A stretch of 64,000 nt of DNA from Lepidonotus clava (lineage: Eukaryota > Annelida > Polychaeta > Phyllodocida > Polynoidae): contig OW387134.1 of NCBI GenBank assembly GCA_936440205.1, positions 19,384,908-19,448,907 of the forward strand, read 5' to 3'. Below the pieces are notes generated by a model. The model had not been told where the DNA came from and ran no database searches. It saw nothing but the letters and a program-made list of their open reading frames with translations. Both the position numbers and the translations under genes were made by a program. This document shows, piece after piece, positions 12,401 to 24,400 of this stretch (position 1 is its first letter; each line of letters starts with the position of its first letter).

Positions 12401-15400
12401 CCCGGCGCTAGAAGGGCCCATCTCCCAGCGCACCAGCTAGATGCAGTTCCACATCAAACACTGACAGAGTGGGAACAGGCGCTTGTCAATCGATGCACGG
12501 TTTTTAAGATTCATTCTGTGTGATTTGGAAACGCCAAGAAAGATTTTCTGCGCAAAACTGCCATAAGCGCTGAAACGTGCACACGACAGGCAAATTATTA
12601 TTATGTCAGGGAGAGGATGAAAATGAATCCAGGAAAAAAGAATCAGTTTCATGTTGGGCCATCCTTGGGTTACACACGCATTTTTCGGATATCCAGGGTC
12701 GACCTCTGAGGACATTAATCAAAAGCAGGAGGATTGTTTGTGTGACACATGATTGAAAACTGTTCCAGCCCCGTGCCTTGCTGAGGGGAAGGATCAATTG
12801 TAGAGGAGAGGCTGGGGAGGTGTGAGGGGAAGGGTGAGCAAGAAGGGTTGATTTGGGAGCCTAGAGAATGGCTAAAGGTTTTGGGGCAGTCTAGAGAACA
12901 GTGCAATGTTAGATTGGGCGCGTACTCACTTGGCTGAGAGGAGCAGGGCGAATTAATCTCCATGGTCGACGATCCGTTACATCCACTTTGTATGTAGCCT
13001 TCGCATCGGGTGTCCTCCTCCTCCATTTTGTGCAGTCCCGGATATGGGCATGACGTCACGGTTGTCGGAGCGGCTGGAAAACACCAGTAAATCAAGTCAG
13101 ACGCACCAATACCTTTATTTCATGTTGGTTCTAGTTTTACTTTGTTTTTCTACATTTGGAGGGGATTAATCCTCGAGGGAGGTGTGTATGGGATTAGATT
13201 ACAAAAACACAGGATGAGGAACCAAATATTAGATATGACTCCATGGAGGAAACGTAAAATGGCTGTGGTCAACCAAATGTGACATTGACCCGTTTAGATG
13301 GGGCTAACCCCGTCGGCGCCCATTACATCGGGCCTGATCCCATCCCGCCATTTAATGACAATGTCGGCAAATTAACGTCTACTACGGGCTCAGTACATCT
13401 CCAATTACTGCCCTGCGGGAGGCATAGATTGGCCGATCAGAACAGCTTTATCGCCGCCGGGGTGCGGCAACAAGGGCACTGGAGATGGGGGCTGATTAAC
13501 TCTATTCCTTCTTTTTATTCCACTTATATCAGCTTTGGCATATTTCACCTGCTGTGTACTGTGGCGCAGTCGGCAGGGTAAGGAGTGGGTCGGCCCCTTA
13601 CGGTGGAACTTGTGTCCCTGGGCCTGTCTGCTTAAATACAACCTACGAATGAGTCCGGAGGCAAGTGGGCGCCCAAAATTGAGGTGGACAGCAGGCAGCT
13701 CCTCCGTCCCCTCCCCTGTCTGCCCCACTTCCACCCTGGAGGGCGTCGGGACTAGCGTCCTCCTGGAGCGTCCTCCAGCGGTGGGAGATCACTCCACATG
13801 CCGGTCGACAAGGTCGGCTGGAGGTCAGCAGCCACTAAATGACCACCCCAGCCCGGCCACAAGGGCTTGGCACAACATGCTCAAGTGTTGTAATTCCTCG
13901 ACCAGTGTGTATCGTATTGACGTGATTACTAGACATTGGAAAAAGGGGCTGGGGCTGGGGGTAGGAGGAACAGACCCAGAGAAGGCAGATGGCGTGCAGG
14001 AGCGCATCGCCCAGCCGACCATGTTGACCATTAGACAAATACAATGCCTCCAGTAGGAAGGGGTTGGCCAAGGGTGGAACATGGGGTGCAGGTCGGGCCA
14101 AGGATGGAATGAGGGCGGACGGAGAGGGTTCAAAGACAACAGTGGGCAGGGTTAATCATAGTGACCTTTTGATGACATCACATTGATAACACTGGACACA
14201 GCAGGACGAGCTAGTCCGGCCTTCGAGCAACTCGCCAACACTCGAGGCAACATCAGTAATTATTATACTCCGACTGGAGCGGATATTGGCAACATTCACC
14301 CCAGAGGCGGTCAGTGGCTATATATCTGTGACAGCGTAACTCGTATTTCACGATATACCTGCTACCATTGCCGCAATATCAGAATATAGCAGTAAAGTGA
14401 TCCCCACTAGCAATATTCCCGCGATACCGATAGGGGATAGAGACCTGCAAGACAGGAAGTAATAATCTAATTTTTGCCTGAATAAACAACTCTTATGCAA
14501 TTCTAAGGATAAATAAGCTCTCACATGGATTTTTTAATAGGAATAACTAATCAAAAAATCGATAATCGAAATAGTAAAAATGGAAATTCTGAACTTCTAG
14601 CTTATTTGTGTATGCTTCAAACCTCTGCGACAGTAACGTAGTAAGAAAAAATATGATATCATGAAGGATAACAAGGAGGCTCAATTTATCTACACGTTCT
14701 TTTCCTAATCACTTAAGCACCGTAGTATTTTTACACGCCGCACTAGAAGTGCATTTCCCCAATAGAATTTGGCTAACCCTTCAAAGCCGAGATCCCTCCC
14801 AACGGCCAACATGAGCTACTGATTGCTTTACCGTAATCTGCTTATTACATTTATCATCTGGTGAACAAATATCTAATCATAGATTAAAACCGAGCCAGGG
14901 GACCGGTCTCAGGTTGGCGTCGCCCCATCGCTTTTTGCCGGGTGGGGGCAGGTGGGACTAGTTAGGTGGTAGGTAATCACTGGGAGTCTTAGAGGCAAAT
15001 TTCTCACGCTTAGTGCATGTCAAGCCAAGCCCATCCTATCACACCCACTGGGCTAATTACTCGCATTAATCGCATTATTCTGTCAGCAGAGCGGCATCAC
15101 AGGCTTTGCCGGCATATTAAACCAGTTGGGCCGGGCTGTCTTTTTTCACACCATTCACTAGCTCATCATGGACATCACAGACAGCCGACCTGTCATAAAT
15201 CCTCCTCTGTTTTCCTTTCCCCTGGTGCCTGAGCCGACCGGTAGAAAGAGAGAGAAAAAAGGAGAAGAGCTCGATTCTCCATGTACTTACGTATCAGAAG
15301 ATATTTCGTCGCCTGGGCAAAGTCGCTCCGCTCGCAGCCGTCTGTCTCAAATTCTTTGAACCGACCTGCAAAGAAAAGGAGACGTTTTAATCTCAAAGAA

Positions 15401-18400
15401 AAGCGAAGACTGAAGAAAAATGTAGGTTCGTGTTTACACGCAGTAAAGCGAGGCCTGCGACTGACACTTTATGACCGCAGCCCACTGGTCTCTGGTCACA
15501 AAGTGCGTGTTTCATGGGCTTACATGGCATGGGGTCTCTTAGGACGTCCAGGGGCCCTTTTTACATGCTGTTACTAAAGGCAATGATTGTGGTTCTTGGA
15601 ACAACTACAAAGAATTAAGGATGAAATACAGATGAGGCTATTGCTGCGGCAAGTTATGGTTCTTTTAGTGACAATTTCGCACCTTCCCTAATGCTGCATT
15701 GCCATGGCGAGAGTATCTTAAGGGAGCGATTTAGGGGGCGCCCAATTTGAAAGTTTTACGACGACGGATGCATGAATGCGCTGAACCTACCTTGATGTAA
15801 TTCGGTGACGCCGTCTCTCCGCTTCTGGAACATGACGCACTGGTAGCGCGGCGTGCTGTTTATATGAAAATAGAATAAAAGGATGGTCGATAATGGACGG
15901 TGAACTCTGACCTCGTGTCGGGACTGACCTACGTGCGGTCAGCAGGCTGACCTCGCGGGTCATGTAGATTTATCTGATGGCGCGAGCTGTTTTGCTTCGG
16001 TGGTCATGGGTCGGGGTCACCGTTTGCCAGCTATGGCCTTAATAACCACTGAAAAAATGGAGGTTGGAAGTGTTGGCCCTAGTCAGCCCATCCCCTCTAT
16101 GGAGTAACCCCAAGGGCATCCCCGCCTACCTGAGTCCATCCAGGGCGGGCCGTGGAAACGATGCCCTTTGCTCCAGTGGCCAGGCGCTATGAAGGTTTTA
16201 CACCTGATTAATAGACTTGTCAATTGTGTGGCCTGGCTGGGTCGCCGCCCTACACCTAATGGCGCTTTCATGACGCGGCTACAAAATATGACGGCCTATG
16301 TATGTCACTTTGTACGGGTAGCCCAGACACCCTTTCCCCTCCACCCCCCAGATAGTTGCCCCCCTAGTCACCACCAAACCCTCCCCTACGACCCCGCCGC
16401 TCAATTTATGGCGGTCTGGGCGGAAGCTTCCCTCGGCGTCGAATGGAGGCCAAATGAAGCGCGAACGCGTATAGAATTACAGCGCCGTGCTGGAGTCATT
16501 ATGGAAATGCCGACGAAAACACTTCCATCAGACTGCGTCCCCGAAAATGCTTCGATCTTGCATGGGTTAATATGGCAAAGCGGCGAGAGGCGAGCAACAA
16601 TTGGACAAACTCACGGGCGTGGTTTTGTTTAACGGAAGCCTTCACGGCACAGCTCACACCCTCAATAGTGTCATAAACTCGCCCACTACTGCAGTGAACC
16701 TCCCCGCCCCACCGCCCGACCGGTCTGATTTAACACGAGCTATTATTAACAGGCCTGCTTTGGACCGGGCGAGCAGCTCGTCTGGCGTCGGCTCGGCGAC
16801 AAGGCAGTGGCCGGAGCAACTCGCACCCTTCTTTAGGTGGTGCTTTACACTGAATCCTATTAGGAGGATGACATATACTAGACCGGGCCAAGGTAGCAAG
16901 CCGGACCAATTAATTGGCATTTGCGCCTTCTAGATACTGGCGAATCACGAGAGTGGCTCAGAGCATCAGTAAATTATGTGATTGACTGATTCAATCTACA
17001 GTATTAATATGACTTCAAAGAAGGGATGGGGTGCGTGCACCGACCGACAGTGTTCTTTGGATTTTTGCTCATCGCATTTTCGGATTTTTATCACGCTATC
17101 TTGTAGGGCTTGGAAAGTGGTATTTCTCATTTTTGAATCTATGCCAACATTCCCCAAATCTTATATCAAACAAATTGCACGACAATTTATTATTACATGT
17201 ATACCTTATGTGTTCTTTAATTCTTACACACGTATATATACTCTAACATATAAAAGACCAATTTTACTTTAAAATCAGAGTTTGTATTTCAATTCCATTT
17301 TTTAAAGAATGAGTAATTTCTAAGCACCAGTCATCAGAAGTGAAGCTCATGGCGATAAAGCGTTTCTTGTTCGACTCGCCGTCTATGATCTTCTGGCATC
17401 TGAAGGTCATGCGTACTTCTGACGTCCTGTCATCCAGCCGGTACCTGCAAGAGAGGCCAAGCAGAGGTCAGCGTCATGCTATTACAACCCACGCCCCCAG
17501 AGGTAATCAGGTGTAGCCTCACCCCACAGACATCACTGGGAGCCGGCCCGCGCCACAAGCCGATTGGCGGATAAGGTTTCACAATATCACAACATATCGA
17601 GCTGCCTCCATTTTCCACTTGGTATGGCTTCCTCTGTATAATCCTCAGCGCTCAATAAGTATGGTCTTGAGAGAGTACGAAGCTGTGCATCTTTTACAGG
17701 CAGTCTTCAGTACCAGGTAAGAAATCACTAGCTAAGAAAAAGAAGTATATAATGAATCGATGGCAATATATTATGCTCCTTGCATACACATCCAATAGCC
17801 TGTTAGACATATGTAAGATCAAAAGTAGATTGAATACACACACTATGCTGGGTGGGGTGAGGTTGTTAGTATCTACACTCACGACAGGTTTACATTATTT
17901 ATTTCCCCCTGTATTTTCCCCCAAATTATGTACATATAATTTCTAGGGTCACTAGTACTTTTTCAATCATATAAGATCCTGAACATAAGCTACAGATGTA
18001 ACTGCCTTCTAATTTACGTCTCTTCATATAATGTACGTTACAGGATATATTCATATATATAGAATGAAGAAAACGCGTGTCCTTACCTGACACTGATAAC
18101 ACTGCCCTCGGTGTTGGAGAGGTACATGTGTCTTCCCGACAGATCTCTCCATGTGTACCTCGTCACCCAGGAGGGAAACATGCAAGACGGCTCGGGCCAA
18201 CCGAAAACATCTGAAACAGGAGAAAAGAACGCGGCTTTAGAATATCACGTGCCGTGCGTGTGGCCGCCGGGCGGGCAAAAAATATCTTTTTTATTGCATC
18301 TCAAAGAAATGAAGAACTTTGGGTAAGCGTGGAAGAGTGCGCTAAAGGGCACCAGTAATTAATCTGATTGCATTTCTAATTTGGGATTCCGACTCGAAAA

Positions 18401-21400
18401 ATGACTAATGTTCAGGCAGGAAAGCCTCTTCTCATTTCCCTCCCCCTCCCCGACCCCCTCCTCTTTCCTTCCCATCCCGACTGACAAATTCTTGGGATCG
18501 CTCGTCGATTTTTCCCTGGGCCCAGTGGCACTCAGGGTTCTAGTGGAGAATCACTCTGGTTATTAGGAGGAGGTCAAATGTAATCCGTCCTAATGAGGCG
18601 GGTAGTCGGGCAGCTGGGGCGCCACAACCAAAGTCGTCTCCATCCTAATATCGGGCTTGACGGCCGGCTGATACATTCCTGAGCCGCCCAAATGTTTCTA
18701 CAACTGGCAGAGAGGGGTTGAGAGGAGTGGAGAGGGGAGGGCAATAGTCGGGGAGAGTACGGCAGACATCGCTCTGTATGCGTCATCAATGAGAACTGAT
18801 GCGTTTTCAATCAGAATGGCAGAGGAGGTGGGCCTGAAGCCGTTTTATCAGGGTCTAAGCCCACGGAGGGGGCCCGTGCCGATGACCCGGGCGTTTTGTG
18901 AATATAACGGCGGGCAGAGCCGTAATGTCCAATTAGACATCAGATTGGTACTGGGAGGAAGGGCCCGCCGTCCGACCACTGGAGAAAGGGCTGACAGACA
19001 GAAGGAAGAGTCGACATTTCTCCTCCTTATGCTTCTGAAGGTGCCCTCATAGAGTGTCTAATGAAAGGCTATTCAGGCCTTGATGGCTTAAGTCACATGG
19101 GGGTGAGGAGGAGAGGGCCCGGCGGGGAGAGGTCAGGCCGGGGTAGGGACCCTTGACACAAAGACAGACCTCCCCTGCTGGAGAGGCCGGTACACATGAG
19201 CAGATGAGCAGCTCAGGTGTGGATTACTGCCATTCAGGCCTAGGGGCTGCCCTCGGCAACACGTGTGCTACAGTTGGATATTTGGGGCTCCCCTTTCCTG
19301 GGCTTCTCCCTGCCCAATCCCTTTGATGAGAACTAGTTTCACTATTACTTTTGCCCTTGGCAACACGTGTGCTACAGTTGGATATTTTCAGATCGTGAAA
19401 AGGACTCTCTTATTTTCCCTCCCCAATTCTTTCTGATAATGTCAATATCTTTTATTGAGAACTAGTTTCATTTGTACTTTTATGAACTTAAATTGTACAA
19501 TTTTAAGCAAGGAAAAATTACTATTTATAAAAGAAATAATACTTGTTTTGCCACATTCAAAATGTTTTCTTAACAGGTTTGTTAGTAGACGATCATTTTT
19601 AGAATTTCGATGAATCTTTGTGAAAATGTAATTTTCGTAAATAAGATAGTAAAATGATGTTCATTTCATTGTGAATAGGTGTTTTCCATAAACCTATATA
19701 GACTGCGTCATGTGAAAACATTTCTAGGGCATCTGTTTCACATAGAGCAATGCTTGAACTAGATTAACTCGTCAGCCTAATGGCTGCTGCTGCTCATGTT
19801 GTCAGCTTGATGTTATTCAAGTTAAAGGGGTATCAGAGGAGGCGGTGCGTCAGTGAGGTCAGGGAGGTGGGTGTGGTCAGGGCGGTCGGTGATTAATGTC
19901 CAGCTACTGGGGCGTGCAGGGCGGCGGGCGGCGCGCGGCCCGACCAGCCAGCCGTGACGCCCGACGCTTCCTTGCTTCTTTCTGCTTCAAATAGGCCCAG
20001 CTGAGCCGCTCTGGGGGTTGTGGGCACATCATATAAACCCCGAGTGAGCTGCTCAAAGGCTAACCCCAATGGGACTACATCAGGCTTTCCTTTTCCCAAA
20101 AGGGTTTCGTCAAAAGAACTATTTTATGAAAAGAGCATTTCGTGCATTTCCCGCACCAAAAATAAAAAATATAAAAATCTCGTTTCACTTTCAGGTTGCA
20201 GAATGATTCGATAGATTTCTTTCGTAGAAAAAGCCTAGTAGTATTAAAGATGCTATAGCTTCACTGCTGAGGCTATCGCCTGAAGGTGCCTTGGGTATTC
20301 TAGGGAGGACACCCTGGGCTTATGCAAACCATCCTTGTCTGCGTTGTTTATGTCAAAGCTGCCACCCACATGGCCTCGGCAGCGCACCTTCCCCCACTAT
20401 AACTATATATCAACGCTACCATTATGCTCCATCTTCCTTTCCCTCGCACATCCACACCTCCCACGTCGGCTCCCATCCCGGCCCTCCACTGACTGCAGTC
20501 TCGCCAAGGCAAACTAGTTATATTTCACTTAAGCCCCGAGTATATTAGAAATCTACGTGACCCGATGCTAACCAAAACTTCCTTTGAATTTCCCTCATGT
20601 CAAACATCTACATAGCCAGTTTGCATAGGAGCAAGACATTCATTTTTACATAACTTGATCTGACCATGCTCCCAAAGTCACGTCAACCAAGACGCATTCC
20701 TGTCACTTTCGGTCCGTATTAGAAAGGAATTCTGAGAAGGAACGACTGAAAATGGAATCGGCATTGGACCAATCAGCGTGTCCGTATGGCTATATGTGAT
20801 TGTAGGGGCTAAGAGAACCAATTTGCGCGCAATAAATCTAGTTAAGAGGTTGGCCGACAGGTTCTTTTATTCGGTGCGCACCATTAAAGGACACGCCGCA
20901 CCTGCAGCCTTTGTCGGGGGCCGTGTCGGCAGCCACTACCCGATACCACCAATGTAATTCACCGGGCGGCCGCCAGGCGGCGTGTCACTGCCCAATGCTT
21001 TCTTTCATCTGGGGTCCACCGACTGAGGGCTCCCCCCTGCCCCCCCCCCCCACCTGCCCCACAGCCCCTCCCCACCGGTCACCTTCCTCACCAGTCCAAC
21101 ATTCGCCCTAATCACAGGGGCCGGGCGGGTCCCACTCCCAATTCCCCCATCCCTCATGGTGTGAGCAGCTCGCCAACTGGTCCCTTGTCAAACTTCTACC
21201 CGTGAACTTATCCCCGTCCTGGGGGGGGGGGGCAAGTTCCCATAAGTTGACCGGCGAATAGTTCCCTCTTCTCTACATAAGGTTGTACTAGTTCTGCTCA
21301 CCCCCTCCTACCATCTCAGTTCGCAAACCGAGTCGCCCACCCCTAGCCCTCACCCCCTTACAAAGTCTTACCTTTAGTGAACTCCATTACGAGCGAGCCG

Positions 21401-24400
21401 TCGCGAGGGGATCGGAGGCCCCTGCACGTGGTGTCGCCCGACATGGCCAAGTAGACGACGGTGCCGAGGACCTGGTACATCTGGGGGAAACAAACAGGCA
21501 CAGCCACGTGTAAGCAGTATGCGGAAATTGAACATTGGCTCAGGCGCGACATGTCCGACTTGGGCAAACCCCAAGGCCGGATTTGATCAATGTCGCTCCT
21601 AAGAAAGCAATCTACGCGGGGCCTATTGCTTGTTAACGGGGCAATAACATAAATCCGATGTAATCAACGACAGGCACAACTAGAAAATGACAAGGGCAAT
21701 TGGACGGTAATAGACCGCTCGGAACGTGATGGAATGCACATACAAGTCCAAGCACATATTTAGCATTTTAACAACTGCGGATTATTGATCATTAAGGCGC
21801 TTTTAAATAACCCTCACTGTTTTAAGTTCCTGCTATAATCAAATTGCGTATGTATAATCTTAATACAATTAAGAACTGTTTGTGAATGCCTTATATGAAT
21901 GATAATGTTATCTTAGTAAACACTCAGACAAGCTTTTCTGTCATATATTTGTTTACACGTATACATGTATGTACAATTCTTTAAGCAAAAGAATGGTATT
22001 GATTACCGTTATTCTAATATCCTCACATTACAAGCAAAGATGATTAAAGACTAAGCTTAATACCGTATGCAAACAAATAGGTTCTGTCTCAAGCCTAATT
22101 CCCATATATAACGCTCTTGGCATATCTTCACAAAAGCGGCTCTGGTATATAGATGGACTTTTTTTCTTAAATCCACGGCGCCATTGCGATTAGTGAGGGG
22201 AATATAACGAGGAAATATGTACTGGTAATGCTGCCAGAAATGTGGGCAATATTTTATAACGTGAAGGAGTCTCGCTTCACTATAAGGGATCAGCCAACTG
22301 CAGTTATCAATCACCGAAAAAAAGGTTCCCCAAGCACTAAGAAGGCCCTTGATGCACTGCTGGCTGGGAGACATGGCACTCAAGAGATTAAATTGTACAC
22401 TTACAAAGCATCGGTAGCGGGACTCGTTGGTCCCCTCCATCCCTGGCCCGTTGAAACGTCCGTACATATACATGTCAGAGCCGTCTTGCCACGTCGCCAG
22501 ACACTCGTAATCCAAATCTGAAATGGATTGGAACTAAACCTGTAGACAGCTTCAGACGAAGTGAAATTAGCGCCTAGGCCCTTGTAAATCAATAGGGAGA
22601 CATCGTTTTGATTCAGTCTTTATGGCCAGGAACATACACTTCTAGGTTATTGCGATACACCGGTTACATTTCAGAAAATGTACCATTAGAATTGTATACA
22701 GAACTGAAAACAGTAACATACATTTTCTCATATTACTTAGTGAATGCAGCATTGACCAATTTCTGGGAAAACTACAAAAAAAGGGACTGTACAACAAAGG
22801 CAAAACTGCAACTGTTGAAATAACTTTCTCATTTTCCACATTTGCTGTAACTCATTAGGCCATACCAAGTATCAATTTACACTAACAGAAAGGATAATAA
22901 AAAGGTCGAGGCGTATGATAATTTCCTTGGTGTGATTTGATACTGCGGGCCATGAACGTTATAAATATCATTAACTTTTCCTCGACAAAACATCGTGATA
23001 TCATCACTCAATTAGCACCAGTGGCGCTTTTATTCTGGTTAAGTTATATCTTCATCAAAAGTTATCAAAATAAATGGGTTGTAAATTAGTTTAAATAATT
23101 AAGGTAGCAGTTACCAATCTAAGAGTTGCACCAGCTCACTTCCTACCTCATTATCGTATCCCAAACACTTATCAACTCCTTTTTGTGGACTTAATAGCTA
23201 TGGGACAAAGGTTAGTTTACTGGCCTTATCACTTCACCTCGTGGGCGTGTTTTATGAGGATCGAGTTCGGCATTGCGGTAGAAAGAGTTTTCTCTCTACG
23301 GAAAACAAGTAAATATACAGGAAGAATATAATGGATTGTTATTTCATACACTTTCTAGGCCTTGCCAAAGTGGGGTATTAGTACAGCTCATCTGGCTTTG
23401 TATGTATGTATGTATGTATGTATGTATGTATGTATGTATGTATGTTTGTATGTATGTATGTATGTATGTATGTATGTATGTATGTGTGTGTGTAATGTAT
23501 GTTTCTTGCAATTTCAGTTACAGTCAAAATCAACCGTATGATCAGATTTGCTTGTTCCAGAAAGTAAATTCATGTATCAGTGTCAACCAATCCAACTCAC
23601 CAATAAAAATTAACTTAACGGTTATTTCATAACCTGACATTTTTTCAAATGTGCGTACGCACTTAAAGCAAACCACAACGCAAATCAGCTATATATTGTC
23701 AAATAAAATTTTCAGTGAACTTTGTTTGTTTACAAACCATGTATGATCATGCTTCATCTAATAACAGAATGGTATGCAAAATTCTATTCAAAAACAGATT
23801 TAGACTGTCATGAATACTCATTTTCTGACTTGTTTTGGTCTGTTGTGTGGTCCACACAAATACCTAGATTGTTTACCCAAAAACTGATGATGTCATCAAA
23901 ATGTCATTTCCGGAATCCCCCCTGCATTTTCACTCTGCTAGCAGAGTCTCTAATGAGTATTATTTTTGGTGGAGAATGATGTGGGAATTGAGAGGAGGCA
24001 AACATGGATGAGCCTGGCTTAGTACAGAAAGGAAAGGGGAGGAATTGACCTATTGACCCTCAAGATGACATCACTGATTATGGGGCAGTTGGGTCACGTG
24101 GGGGGATTCCCCAACAAGCTGATTGCAGACCAGAAAACAAAAACAAACAGATCCTCTTTCCAAGGATCATAATTATCAGACTTCTAGCCACCAATATTTG
24201 ATTTTAACTGGCAATATGATTTATATGAGTGTAGTTGAAGATGTCAGGATCGATTTTGAAAATTTAAAAAATTTAAATTTTTTTGATAATTTTGCATTGT
24301 GGTTTGCTTTAATGAAAGGCCCCTAAGTTTTAAGCTGAGCTAAACATAACGTTGTGCAAAATATCCTGTTGATTTTGTTTGACGGGAGTACACGATGTTT

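Larger units (their letters stand above)
7464..12929. other. Intron 9 content
   Basis: A 5.5 kb intron. A purine-rich GC block (7890-8330, GGAGGAGGCGGGAGG-like) is followed by GAGCAGCTC at 8512-8520 beside TTAATCC. A hAT-like short element lies at 9511-9704. An AT-rich zone at 11150-11850 includes a poly(A) run. A GC-richer block at 11870-12330 has GAGCAGCTC at 12058-12066. No exon is supported. Confidence 0.5.

Noticed and set aside
13535-14056. Plus-strand 173-codon frame in intron 8
   Set aside because: Composition changes along the frame, no recognisable motif, and competing frames are open on the other strand.
16168-16632. Plus-strand 154-codon frame in intron 6
   Set aside because: GC-rich island DNA without protein-family features. 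A regulatory block is the simpler reading.
22228-22521. Plus-strand frame over exon 3
   Set aside because: Antisense shadow of the real exon at 22405-22517.
23336-23632. Frame across the TATG repeat
   Set aside because: Product of the microsatellite, which leaves several frames open.
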